A stretch of DNA of 64,000 nt from Terrisporobacter petrolearius (GTDB lineage: Bacteria; Bacillota; Clostridia; Peptostreptococcales; Peptostreptococcaceae). The first letter of the stretch is position 1. Each line of letters opens with the position of its first letter. The notes below the pieces were generated by a model. It was not told the origin of the DNA. It saw only the letters and a program-made list of their open reading frames with translations, and did not search any database. The translations under genes and the position numbers were made by a program. Shown in pieces: positions 25,768-34,682 of this stretch. The DNA lies in NCBI RefSeq assembly GCF_032598785.1, contig NZ_CP102984.1. The stretch is one strand, 5' to 3'.

Positions 25768-26809
25768 AACTAATGTTTCTTTGGCAATACTTACTGACTA
25801 GTATTTCTATAGCCAAAGTATCCTTTATTAATCCATTTTTAATTTTAAAATCATTTTCTAATATAAAGTTTAACATATCTATTATTATATCATCAGAAAA
25901 GTTACGACTTTGTTTTAATGCTTTATTAACAACAAATTGTCTCAAACTAAGTTTTTCACAAATATCATTTACAGGTGTCCCCTCTATTTGTAAACTTCTA
26001 ACCTGAAGAACAATTTTAAATTGTCTGCTTATCATAGCAAATATTCCAAGAACAGATTCTCCTTCACTAATCATATCATTCAATATTTTTATGGCTGACG
26101 AAGAATTCTTTTCTCCCATATAGTCTATAAGTTTGAAAATGTCATTTTCTATTTTCTTTTGAGACAGCCTATCTATAATCTCATTATTTACTTTATTTTC
26201 TTTGCCTACAAAGGAGCTAATTTTAATTATTTCATTTTCCAAATCTGATAAAGTCTTTTCACTATTTTTATCTCTATATCCTTGAGATTCAATAAAGTAC
26301 ATAACTTGCGCATTTTCTATTATAGAACCAAAACTTTCAAATTTTCTTTTTGTCCATTTAAATAGATCCATATCAGAAATTTTATCACAGTTAAATACAA
26401 CACCTTTTTCTTGTATTTTTTTTACTATCTTTTTTCTTTTGTCTATTTCTCCGTACACGACAAATACTAAAACTGTACTTTCTGATATATTATCTAAGTA
26501 ATCTACGAAGTATTTTTCATCACCTTCAGAAAGATTCTTTCTTTTTCCTTTTAATAGTTCAAAATCCTTTACTATAGTAATTTTTTTATCATCCATAAAA
26601 GGAAGAGTTTCTATAGAGCTTAGCAATTGATCCAAAAAAACTTCTTTACCATCTATTATATCTAAATTAAAATCAATCATAGACTCATTAAGACTTTCTT
26701 TAAAGCTTTTTATGGCATTATCAATTAAGTAACACTCTCTACCATATAAAAGATATATATTTTCAAAATTTTTATTTTTAATATTCCTTATAATATCCTT
26801 GTAATCCAT
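25766..26809 (-). CDS. holA: DNA polymerase III, delta subunit
   Basis: 347 residues, matching HolA. It has an N-terminal AAA-like region (NIYLLYGRECYLIDNAIKSF and TLPFMDDKKITIVKDFELLK), a middle lid domain, and a C-terminal collar domain (SEGESVLGIFAMISRQFKI). The delta subunit opens the sliding clamp within the clamp loader. Its first 32 nt overlap the 3' end of comEC in another frame. The order comEC-holA with divergent rpsT matches Bacillus. Confidence 0.93.
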   Translation of the reverse strand: MDYKDIIRNIKNKNFENIYLLYGRECYLIDNAIKSFKESLNESMIDFNLDIIDGKEVFLDQLLSSIETLPFMDDKKITIVKDFELLKGKRKNLSEGDEKYFVDYLDNISESTVLVFVVYGEIDKRKKIVKKIQEKGVVFNCDKISDMDLFKWTKRKFESFGSIIENAQVMYFIESQGYRDKNSEKTLSDLENEIIKISSFVGKENKVNNEIIDRLSQKKIENDIFKLIDYMGEKNSSSAIKILNDMISEGESVLGIFAMISRQFKIVLQVRSLQIEGTPVNDICEKLSLRQFVVNKALKQSRNFSDDIIIDMLNFILENDFKIKNGLIKDTLAIEILVSKYCQRNIS

Positions 26810-28043
26810 TTTCTTGCTCCTTCATAATTTTTAACTCTCTATATATCATATACGAAAAAATTAAAATGTAATAAAAAGTTACATAAAATAATTTAGGATT
26901 GTTAATTTCTATATATGCTAATTTATTCCCTGCGAGTTTGTCTAATAAATAATATACCATAATAATAATACTTTTGCTTAAATATGCTAAAATTTTTGAT
27001 ATTAAAATACTAAATCTAAATAAAATAACACTAATTATACTTAAATTCATTATTATACCAATTACAGGAACAACAATCATGTTACCAATAAGGAATAAAA
27101 CCGGTATTCCTTGAAACACGTAATATATAATTGGCAAAGTTAGTATGTTCGCACTTATACTTATGGATATTATGCTTATTTTTAAGTATTTATTTATTAT
27201 TTTATAAAAATATATAATAGATAAAGTTGCTAAAAATGATAATTGAAAAGATATATTATAAATTACATAAGGATTATTCACAATCAAAAACACACCTATA
27301 AGAGATAGTGTGCATATACCATCTCTCTTTTCTTCTAAAAATATGGCCAAATACATAATCACAACAAAGACTATAGATCTACTTATAGATGGAGAAAATC
27401 CAATCATTATACTGTATAAAATCATTATAATTGTTAAAATTATAAGTTTATAAAATTTATTAATTCCTTTTATAATAATTGCAATCATAGTGCATAGTAT
27501 GCCTGTGTGAAGCCCAGATATAGCTATCACATGACTAGTACCTGTTTTGGAAAACATGTCTTTTTCTTCTTTACTCAAGTTCTCCTTTTGCCCTAATATT
27601 AAAGAATTAATAAAATCAGATTTATCTTTATATAAATATCTAAATGTATCGCTCAAATAAGTTTTTGTATTACCTACAAAAGTATAAAATTTGTTATCTC
27701 CTTGTATTTTATAATATTTTGCAGTTATAATACCTTTAAATCCCATACTTTTAATATATCTACCATAATTAAAATCATCAAAGTTCATTTTATCTAAACT
27801 TTTAATACTTCCATTTATTTTAACTATTTCACCTATTTTTATGTCTAATTTTTTACTATAATCATTTACTAAGTATTTTTCTATTTTATATTGATCATAT
27901 TTATCTTTTTCGATTTTATCCTTTACGACACCTTCTATAGTTATATTTTCTTTGTCTTTAATTTCGTCTAAGGATTTGTTATTTGTATAAGTATAAGATA
28001 TGAATAATAAAAATATGAACAATATTAATATTGGTCTTCTCAT
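26778..28043 (-). CDS. comEC: ComEC/Rec2 competence channel protein lacking the metallo-beta-lactamase domain
   Basis: 421 residues. Residues about 1-110 contain an N-terminal membrane helix and an OB-like DUF4131 region; residues about 150-400 are the Competence domain with many membrane segments and the motif GTSHVIAISGLHTGILCTMI. Bacillus ComEC is about 776 residues and continues into a beta-lactamase-like nuclease domain. Here the protein stops after a final helix (LFYVTFYYILIFSYMIYREL). A secreted MBL protein at 30658-31491 could supply the missing part, which is inference. The channel would carry single-stranded DNA inward. Its end overlaps holA. Confidence 0.88.
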   Translation of the reverse strand: MRRPILILFIFLLFISYTYTNNKSLDEIKDKENITIEGVVKDKIEKDKYDQYKIEKYLVNDYSKKLDIKIGEIVKINGSIKSLDKMNFDDFNYGRYIKSMGFKGIITAKYYKIQGDNKFYTFVGNTKTYLSDTFRYLYKDKSDFINSLILGQKENLSKEEKDMFSKTGTSHVIAISGLHTGILCTMIAIIIKGINKFYKLIILTIIMILYSIMIGFSPSISRSIVFVVIMYLAIFLEEKRDGICTLSLIGVFLIVNNPYVIYNISFQLSFLATLSIIYFYKIINKYLKISIISISISANILTLPIIYYVFQGIPVLFLIGNMIVVPVIGIIMNLSIISVILFRFSILISKILAYLSKSIIIMVYYLLDKLAGNKLAYIEINNPKLFYVTFYYILIFSYMIYRELKIMKEQENGLQGYYKEY

Positions 28044-28194
28044 CTTTCCTCCATAATTTTTTATTTATTTTTATTATCATCATCTTAAATTTTTTCAAAC
28101 ATATTATACTTTTCTATTAAATAAAAAATCAACTTCTCTTAGGATAAACCATATGAAATTTCAAGTAAATACATTTCCAAAGTAATTAGAAATT

Positions 28195-28232
28195 AAAAAA
28201 GCACATCTTCACACAAGAAGATATGCTTTTTT
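28195..28232 (-). terminator. Terminator downstream of the GNAT gene
   Basis: Sixteen-base arms (AAAAAAGCACATCTTC region and its complement) with one G-U pair in RNA and a 6-nt loop, ending in six T on the minus strand. It follows a second, larger inverted repeat at the gene end. Confidence 0.82.
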
Positions 28233-28245
28233 ATAAAGTTACATT

Positions 28246-28286
28246 TATGTCTAAAAAGACAGTCTTTAGCTGTCTTTTTAGACATA
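28246..28286 (-). repeat. 17-bp perfect inverted repeat overlapping the GNAT gene stop
   Basis: Arms 28246-28262 and 28270-28286 are perfectly complementary, with a 7-nt loop. The right arm covers the last three codons of the gene. No T run follows on either strand, so it is not a standard terminator. It may stabilise the mRNA 3' end or be a protein site. Confidence 0.75.
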
Positions 28287-29435
28287 TTCATTTATATAAT
28301 TTTCTTTTTTAACAAAAATTAAATCCAAAAATTCTATAACCTCTTTATTTTCTTTTAAGTTGTTTAATAAATAAGCTTCTTTTGAGTTTATATAAGAAAA
28401 TGCTAGTTGAGATATAGTATTTATATCAAATTCCACATCATAATCAAAGTTACCATCTTCCACAATTAACTTATTATTTTCTAAGGTAATTTTAAATATT
28501 TTATTATTTTCCTTTATATAATTATCTTTAATAGAAATAATTACACTTAATTTATCGTTACCTTCTATATATAAACTTTCTAAATACTTTTTGAAATTAA
28601 TAATTCTTCCCATCATAAAAGGTTTTAGTTTCATAGTAATAGTTCTAGGGTTTGATAAAATAAATCTTATCTTATCATCTAAAGGCGATGTTATATTTAC
28701 TTTTTTGCATTGAGTATTATGATTGTATATAAATCTCAACATTCCCTTAAGAGCATTCATATTTTTATAATATAATTCTCTAACAAAAATATTGTCTCCA
28801 TTTATAAAGTATATTATATATCCATCACTTTCATCATTTCTATGAATATAAATATATCCATCTTCACTTTCTATTTCTTTGAATAAGTTTTTATAGTAAT
28901 CTTCATCCCTTATTACTTTTCCATTTAAATTTTCTAAGAAAGATTTTTCTATATTTATCATCTCATTAATATGATCTGTAGTAGCCTTTATTAAGCTGCC
29001 AGATGATTTAAATCCACCTAAGTCCTCTATATTAATTTCATACTCTATTTGATCATAACAATGCTCGTATCCATATTTTCTATACAACCTATAATCTATT
29101 GGCATCAAAATTGAAACAAGCTGTTCTTTTTTATATAACTCATTTAAAGTAAAATTCATAATATGTTTCATATATCCTCTACCCCTAGCTTCTGGCAAGG
29201 TAGATACTCCTACAACATAAGACGTTTCATATTCTTTATCATTTAATCTTATCTTATATTGATTTAATTGAAGAGAAGAGACTATATTCGCCTCTTCCTC
29301 AACTACTATTGTGTTATAATTTTTATATTTATTATTAAAATAATAATCTGTAAATTTAGGGCCATCATTAAAACAATAGTTCCAAATTTTCATTATATTA
29401 TTTTGGTCACATTCCCTAGCAAACCTAATCTTCAT
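28278..29435 (-). CDS. GNAT family N-acetyltransferase, Eis-like
   Basis: 385 residues. The N-terminal GNAT domain has the acetyl-CoA pyrophosphate loop LPEARGRGYMKHIM (about 88-101) and LMPIDYRLYRKYGYEHCYD. A second GNAT-like region and a C-terminal SCP2-like domain (about 290-380) complete the Eis architecture. Eis enzymes acetylate amines, including aminoglycosides in some bacteria; the substrate here is unknown. It lies 5 nt after the DUF2156 gene, suggesting one transcription unit. ATG start. Confidence 0.82.
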   Translation of the reverse strand: MKIRFARECDQNNIMKIWNYCFNDGPKFTDYYFNNKYKNYNTIVVEEEANIVSSLQLNQYKIRLNDKEYETSYVVGVSTLPEARGRGYMKHIMNFTLNELYKKEQLVSILMPIDYRLYRKYGYEHCYDQIEYEINIEDLGGFKSSGSLIKATTDHINEMINIEKSFLENLNGKVIRDEDYYKNLFKEIESEDGYIYIHRNDESDGYIIYFINGDNIFVRELYYKNMNALKGMLRFIYNHNTQCKKVNITSPLDDKIRFILSNPRTITMKLKPFMMGRIINFKKYLESLYIEGNDKLSVIISIKDNYIKENNKIFKITLENNKLIVEDGNFDYDVEFDINTISQLAFSYINSKEAYLLNNLKENKEVIEFLDLIFVKKENYINEYV

Positions 29436-29440
29436 AAATC

Positions 29441-30346
29441 TTATACCTCTCTAACAGTATATTTTTCTACAAACCTAACTGGGTGATAAGAAAGTTTTGC
29501 CTTTCTAAGTCCTTCTATCCCTAAATCTTCTTCCCTATTTATAAATTCTGCATCACTAAATTCATGAACTAAAAATTGTTGATTTATAAATGGATATAAT
29601 CCTCTTATGACTGGATTAGCTTTTTCTATATGAATTAAGGCCATATTAGGGTTAATATACTCTCCCATTGTAAAAGCTTCTAATTTCCCGTCTATAAATA
29701 TTCCAGCTATTTTAAGTTTATCTTTTAAAACACTGTAGTTTTCAAATAACTTCTTAATTCCAATAAGCTCTTCTTCCATCTCTTCATCTACAGCATTATT
29801 TTCTTCTTTATTACTAGTCCATTCTTGTACTAGTTCTAAACAAGCGTCAAAATCTTTTTCATCAAGTAATCTATATTCGTATCTTCCTTCATATTCTTTT
29901 TTGAAGTAATTTATATGATTTCTTTTCTTTACGTTCTTTCTACCCTTTAGTTCTCTCAAGCTTTCTCCATCATAAACATAATCGAATAAATCTCTTTCTT
30001 CAATATAATTGAATTTTCCTGGGTAATTTTCTTTTAAGAAATCTACTACTTCTTGTGTTATTCCCCTAAAATAGATTTTCTTTTGTTCTTTTTCAAAGTA
30101 ATCAACCACAAATTGTATAACTCTTGGCATATCTTCTTTTCTAGCTAATGGTAATATTGAAAATGTATTTCCTTCATATTCTGCAACTATTACTGCAAAT
30201 CCATCTCCTATATAATAACCAGTTTTATATAAATGTTGCCACATATATAATGTATTGAAACAATATTCACACGCTTCATAATCTACTAAATCGAAATATG
30301 GATTAAGCATTTCTCTGGATTCCATATTTATATCTTTAAAAATCAT
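29441..30346 (-). CDS. DUF2156 domain protein (phosphatidylglycerol lysyltransferase-like acyltransferase fold)
   Basis: 301 residues, full length of the DUF2156 family, which has a double GNAT-like fold related to the catalytic domain of MprF and FemX-type enzymes. Matching stretches are YFDLVDYEACEYCFNTLYMW, KGRKNVKKRNHINYFKKEY and NPVIRGLYPFINQQFLVHEF. No membrane segments are seen, so it is cytoplasmic. The substrate is unknown. It leads a two-gene unit with the Eis-like acetyltransferase and is divergent from the MBL lipoprotein gene. Confidence 0.82.
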   Translation of the reverse strand: MIFKDINMESREMLNPYFDLVDYEACEYCFNTLYMWQHLYKTGYYIGDGFAVIVAEYEGNTFSILPLARKEDMPRVIQFVVDYFEKEQKKIYFRGITQEVVDFLKENYPGKFNYIEERDLFDYVYDGESLRELKGRKNVKKRNHINYFKKEYEGRYEYRLLDEKDFDACLELVQEWTSNKEENNAVDEEMEEELIGIKKLFENYSVLKDKLKIAGIFIDGKLEAFTMGEYINPNMALIHIEKANPVIRGLYPFINQQFLVHEFSDAEFINREEDLGIEGLRKAKLSYHPVRFVEKYTVREV

Positions 30347-30483
30347 AATTTCCTCCTAATTTACTGCTACAAATTCTATGTTAAATAGTAATTTTACATT
30401 TATATTTTATTATTAAATCTTTTCGCTCAAAATTGAATTTAATATATATAATACCCTAACAATGCATATATAAACATTTTTAT

Positions 30484-30497
30484 TTGAATTCAAATAA
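30484..30497. other. 14-bp perfect palindrome in a divergent promoter region
   Basis: ATTTGAATTCAAAT lies between the divergent DUF2156 and MBL-lipoprotein genes. It could be an operator. The rest of this 310-nt intergenic region is AT-rich and holds only candidate promoter boxes. Confidence 0.3.
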
Positions 30498-30565
30498 GTT
30501 TTTTTATTTTATTCATTGTATATAATAGCACTTTTATCCAAAGTAAACAAAAAATTTTAATTTTT

Positions 30566-30593
30566 TTGTTTTTTAATATTATAAATGTATAAT
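30566..30593 (+). promoter_or_regulatory. Candidate promoter for the MBL-fold lipoprotein gene
   Basis: TTGTTT (30566-30571), 16 nt, TATAAT (30588-30593), about 65 nt before the TTG start. The -10 box is perfect, the -35 moderate. Confidence 0.5.
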
Positions 30594-30657
30594 AAGTTTT
30601 ATTTTAATTAATAATTATGAATAAAATATGAAGAATAATTATTGGGAGGATTTATTA

Positions 30658-31491
30658 TTGATAAAAAAAATTAAATGCATGATTATAGCTTTACTTCTTA
30701 CTTTATGTTGTGGTTGCGACAGATATAAAGATTTTTTATCTGTACATATTATAGATGTAGGACAAGGAGATTGTATTTTAATAAAAACTCCTCAAAATCA
30801 AAATATATTAGTTGATGGTGGAGATGATAGTACTTATAAAATTATAAAAACCTATTTAAAATTGAATAAAGTACATAATTTAGACATAATTATAGCTACT
30901 CACTTAGATAAGGATCACATTGGTAGCTTAGACGAAATTATTAATAATTTTGACGTAAAGAAAGTTTATACACCAAATCAAAAAGATGATTCATCTCATT
31001 ATTATGACCTTGTAAATGCTTGCAAAAATAAAAAACTTAAAATCAATCATTTAAGTAAAGGTGACTCAGTAAAAATAAACAGTACTACGCTTTTAAATGT
31101 ACTTAGTCCTTCCTATATACAAGATAATAATAATCAAAATTCCATCGTGTTTAATTTAGAATATAAAAACATGGACTTTTTATTTACAGGAGACTGTGAA
31201 GAAACGAATGAGATTGATATGACTAATTCATTTGAACTTGAAGATGTTGATTTTTTAAAAGTTGCTCATCATGGAAGTAGTTCTTCTTCTACTGATAACT
31301 TTGTAAAAGATACCAGCCCTTCCATCGCAGCAATATCTTGTGGTTACAAAAACCAATATGGTCATCCACATAAATCAACTTTAGATACCTTAAAAAAATA
31401 CGGAGCTAAAGCTATTCGTACTGATATTAATGGGGATTTAGTATTTTATAGTGACGGGTACAAGATTTTTACCACTAAAAATTATAAGTAA
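30658..31491 (+). CDS. Secreted MBL-fold lipoprotein, ComEC C-terminal-like
   Basis: 277 residues from the TTG at 30658, which has GGGAGGA 7 nt upstream; an ATG ten codons earlier lies before that site. A short signal sequence ends in a lipobox (LLLTLCCGC), so the protein is probably anchored outside the membrane. The metallo-beta-lactamase domain matches the ComEC C-terminal type: VGQGDCILIKTP, LVDGGD, TH-L-D-K-DH-IGSLDEI, FTGDCEE and VAHHGSSSS. It could act as the nuclease-like partner of the truncated ComEC 2.6 kb away, or as an independent hydrolase. Confidence 0.85.
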   Translation: MIKKIKCMIIALLLTLCCGCDRYKDFLSVHIIDVGQGDCILIKTPQNQNILVDGGDDSTYKIIKTYLKLNKVHNLDIIIATHLDKDHIGSLDEIINNFDVKKVYTPNQKDDSSHYYDLVNACKNKKLKINHLSKGDSVKINSTTLLNVLSPSYIQDNNNQNSIVFNLEYKNMDFLFTGDCEETNEIDMTNSFELEDVDFLKVAHHGSSSSSTDNFVKDTSPSIAAISCGYKNQYGHPHKSTLDTLKKYGAKAIRTDINGDLVFYSDGYKIFTTKNYK

Positions 31492-31607
31492 TCACAAAAT
31501 AAAGAAGTTACCATTAATACATTATTCTTATACATACTGACTCCCTAGTTATTTTCAAATACGTATAAATTTATAATAATCTACAATTCTAAAAAATACT
31601 AATATAT

Positions 31608-31637
31608 TAAAGAAAGCCCTTAAAAGGGCTTTTAATA
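31608..31637. terminator. Bidirectional terminator between MBL lipoprotein and tcdA
   Basis: AAAGCCCTT/AAGGGCTTT stem with a minimal loop at 31613-31632, A- and T-rich on both sides. It immediately follows tcdA on the minus strand and could also serve the plus-strand gene ending at 31491. Confidence 0.75.
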
Positions 31638-31639
31638 TA

Positions 31640-32344
31640 TTAGTTATTAATTAAATCATTTACAACTACAGAGGCTATTATTAAACCGCCCACAGAAGGT
31701 ACAAATGAGGTACTTCCTGGAGTAACTTTTCTGCCATTCATTATTTTTTTCTTTAGTTCTTGTGGTTGCTCTTCAGAGTAAACTACTTTAAGTTTTTTAA
31801 TCCTTCTATCTTTTAATTCTTTTCTCATTACTTTTGCAAGGGGACAAGTATGAGTTTTATGTATATCCGTAACTACTATTTTTGTTGGATCTAACTTATT
31901 TCCCATTCCCATAGATGATACTAATTTCAATCCTTTTTTGTTACATTCTTCAACTAATAAAATTTTAGATGTAACCATATCTATTGCATCTACAACATAG
32001 TCATAATTTTCTATTAGTATTTCATCTGTAGTTTCTTTATTATATTTTTTAGCTATAGCTCTTATATTTAAATCTGGATTAATATCTAATAATCTTTCTT
32101 TCATAACATCTACTTTTAATTTTCCTACTGTTGAATGTAGAGCTGGTAGTTGTCTATTTATATTTGTTATATCCACATCATCAAAATCTACTATAGTTAT
32201 ATTTCCAATTCCAGCACGAACTAAAGCTTCTGTAGCAAAACTTCCCACTCCACCTACTCCAAATACTATAACATTTGATTTTTCTAACTTATATATACCC
32301 TCATCTCCAACAATAAGGCTTGTTCTCATGGTAAAATCTTTCAT
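31640..32344 (-). CDS. tcdA: tRNA threonylcarbamoyladenosine dehydratase (TcdA, ThiF/E1 family)
   Basis: 234 residues of the ThiF/MoeB/E1 superfamily. The nucleotide-binding motif is VFGVGGVGSFATEALVRAGIG, with the adenylation residues DFDDVDITNINRQ. The downstream motif TPGSTSFVPSVGGLI is typical of TcdA (YgdL). It uses ATP to dehydrate t6A37 in tRNA to the cyclic form ct6A. The second half of the catalytic domain is normal length. It appears monocistronic. Confidence 0.9.
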   Translation of the reverse strand: MKDFTMRTSLIVGDEGIYKLEKSNVIVFGVGGVGSFATEALVRAGIGNITIVDFDDVDITNINRQLPALHSTVGKLKVDVMKERLLDINPDLNIRAIAKKYNKETTDEILIENYDYVVDAIDMVTSKILLVEECNKKGLKLVSSMGMGNKLDPTKIVVTDIHKTHTCPLAKVMRKELKDRRIKKLKVVYSEEQPQELKKKIMNGRKVTPGSTSFVPSVGGLIIASVVVNDLINN

Positions 32345-32509
32345 ATATACATTCTCCTTGATTTTTAAATAAATATTATTATAAATTATCTTTTATAAGA
32401 TTAAAAGACAATCTGTATAATTAATTTTCAATTCCACATAAATACATCTTAATTATAGTTTATTATACCTTATTTTTATACTTTGTATTAAGTTATATTG
32501 TTACAAATA

Positions 32510-32550
32510 AAAATAAAAAAAACGAATTATCTATAAAATAGCTAATTCGC
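32510..32550 (-). terminator. Terminator after metK
   Basis: CGAATTA/TAATTCG stem (32523-32549) with an inner partly paired loop, followed by nine T on the minus strand. It ends the speA-speD-speE-speB-metK operon. Confidence 0.82.
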
Positions 32551-32560
32551 TCCTTTTTAA

Positions 32561-33754
32561 TTATTTGTTTAAAGCTTCCAATCTAAGTATTTCTGCTTTA
32601 TCAGTTTTTTCCCAAGTAACACCTAGGTCAGTTCTTCCAAAATGTCCATATGCTGCTGTATTTTTGAATATAGGTTTTCTAAGTTCTAAATCTCTAATTA
32701 TTGCGCCTGGTCTTAAATCAAAATGCTTATTTATAAGTTCAACTAAAACTTCATTGCTAACTTTACCAGTTCCAAAAGTATCAACAAATATAGATAGAGG
32801 TTTTGCCACTCCTATAGCATAAGCCAGCTCTATTTCACATTTATCAGCAAGTCCTGCTGCAACTATATTTTTAGCCACATATCTTGCTGCATAAGCAGCC
32901 GATCTATCAACTTTAGTTGCATCTTTTCCTGAGAATGCTCCACCACCATGTCTTGAATATCCACCATAAGTATCTATTATTATTTTTCTTCCTGTAAGTC
33001 CTGTATCACCTTGTGGTCCACCTATAACAAATCTTCCCGTTGGATTTATATATATTTTAGTTTCTTCATCTAATAAATTAGATGGTATTACTTCTTTTAT
33101 TACTTTTTCAATTAAATTTTCTCTTATTGTCTCAGTTTCCACATCTTCGCTATGTTGAGTAGATATAAGTATAGTATGAACTCTAAGAGGAGTATTCCCT
33201 TCGTATTCTACAGTTACCTGAGTTTTACCATCAGGTCTTAAAAAATCTAAATTTCCGTTTTTTCTAACTTCTGTTAATTTTCTTGATAATTTATGAGCTA
33301 AAGATATAGGTAATGGCATTAATTCTTTTGTTTCATTACATGCAAAACCAAACATTATACCTTGATCACCTGCTCCTATAGCTTCAATTTCATCTTCACT
33401 TTGTTCACCTATTCTATTTTCTAAAGATTCATCTACTCCCATAGCAATATCTGATGATTGTTCATCTATCGCTGTTAACACACCACAAGTCTCACAATCA
33501 AATCCATATTTTGCTCTATCATATCCAATTTCCCTTATTGTTTCTCTTACAACTTTAGGTATATCAACATATGCATTTGTGCTTATTTCCCCCGCTACCA
33601 ATACAAGGCCTGTTGTAACAGTAGTTTCACAAGCAACCCTTGATAGAGGATCTTGTTTTAATAATTCATCTAATATGGCATCTGATATTTGATCACATAT
33701 TTTATCTGGATGCCCCTCTGTAACTGATTCTGATGTAAATAAATGTCTCGTCAT
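32561..33754 (-). CDS. metK: S-adenosylmethionine synthetase
   Basis: 397 residues from the ATG at 33752-33754 (MTRHLFTSESVTEGHPDK), with AAGGAGA upstream; the in-frame upstream codons are lysine-rich intergenic sequence. ATP-binding motifs GHPDKICDQISDAILD, GAGDQGIMFGFA and GGGAFSGKDATKVDRSAAY are intact. It makes SAM from methionine and ATP. It starts 10 nt after speB, placing SAM synthesis in the spermidine operon, where decarboxylated SAM is the aminopropyl donor. No SAM riboswitch is visible upstream. Confidence 0.96.
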   Translation of the reverse strand: MTRHLFTSESVTEGHPDKICDQISDAILDELLKQDPLSRVACETTVTTGLVLVAGEISTNAYVDIPKVVRETIREIGYDRAKYGFDCETCGVLTAIDEQSSDIAMGVDESLENRIGEQSEDEIEAIGAGDQGIMFGFACNETKELMPLPISLAHKLSRKLTEVRKNGNLDFLRPDGKTQVTVEYEGNTPLRVHTILISTQHSEDVETETIRENLIEKVIKEVIPSNLLDEETKIYINPTGRFVIGGPQGDTGLTGRKIIIDTYGGYSRHGGGAFSGKDATKVDRSAAYAARYVAKNIVAAGLADKCEIELAYAIGVAKPLSIFVDTFGTGKVSNEVLVELINKHFDLRPGAIIRDLELRKPIFKNTAAYGHFGRTDLGVTWEKTDKAEILRLEALNK

Positions 33755-33764
33755 TTTTTTCTCC

Positions 33765-34682
33765 TTATATAAGTTTATTTTTTTCTTTTTTTTCACGATT
33801 TTTTATTAAATTATCTGAAGCAACTAAAGATAATTCTCTTAGTATTTTGCATGCTACAATTGTAGATACGTTGCTTGTGTCATAATCAGGACTAAGTTCT
33901 ACTATGTCGCAGCCTACTAAATTTATATTTGAGTTTTTTAGTATTTTAAATATTTGTTCAAACATTCTATATGTTATTCCTCCAGGTTCTGGTGTACCTG
34001 TTCCTGGGAATATAGATGGATCTAATACATCCAAATCTATAGTTAAATAAACATTTTTACCACCTAATGTAGATACTATTTTCCAAAAAGTATCTATAGT
34101 ATGAGTTTCCATATAAGTATGTTTTTCTCTTAAAGCAAATTCAAACTCTTGCCTCGTGCCTGATCTTATTCCAAATTGAAATATTTTTCCATCACCTGTT
34201 ATATCCCAAATTCTTTTTATTACTGTTGCATGAGAGTTTTTATTATTATTGTACTCTTCTCGTAAATCTGTATGCGCATCAAAATGAAGTACATAAACAT
34301 CCCCATATTTTTCTTTAATTGCTTGAAATGCAGGAAGAGTAACTAAATGTTCTCCTCCTATCATAAATGGAAATTTTTCATCATTTAGTATTTCTTTTGT
34401 ACCTTCATATATCTCATTTAATACTTTATCAGTATTGCCTATACTTAGCTCTAAATCACCTATATCACATATATTAAAATCTTGTAAATCTAACCCCAAT
34501 AGCGGACTATATGTTTCAAGTCCATAAAACTCCCCTCTCATGACACTACTTGCAAATCTAGTTCCCGGCCTATTAGAAGTAGTTCCATCAAACCCAGCGC
34601 CAAATACTATTACATCTGACTCTTCATAATCACATTCCATTTCCATAAATTGACCAATATTATAAAATCTATTATTTTTCAT
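33765..34682 (-). CDS. speB: Agmatinase
   Basis: 305 residues of the ureohydrolase family. Manganese ligands appear in FMIGGEHLVTLPAF, YVLHFDAHTDLRE and LTIDLDVLDPSIFPGTGTPEPGG. It hydrolyses agmatine to putrescine and urea. It begins inside the last codons of speE (11-nt overlap), indicating translational coupling, and follows the order speE-speB seen in Bacillus. Confidence 0.95.
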   Translation of the reverse strand: MKNNRFYNIGQFMEMECDYEESDVIVFGAGFDGTTSNRPGTRFASSVMRGEFYGLETYSPLLGLDLQDFNICDIGDLELSIGNTDKVLNEIYEGTKEILNDEKFPFMIGGEHLVTLPAFQAIKEKYGDVYVLHFDAHTDLREEYNNNKNSHATVIKRIWDITGDGKIFQFGIRSGTRQEFEFALREKHTYMETHTIDTFWKIVSTLGGKNVYLTIDLDVLDPSIFPGTGTPEPGGITYRMFEQIFKILKNSNINLVGCDIVELSPDYDTSNVSTIVACKILRELSLVASDNLIKNREKKEKNKLI

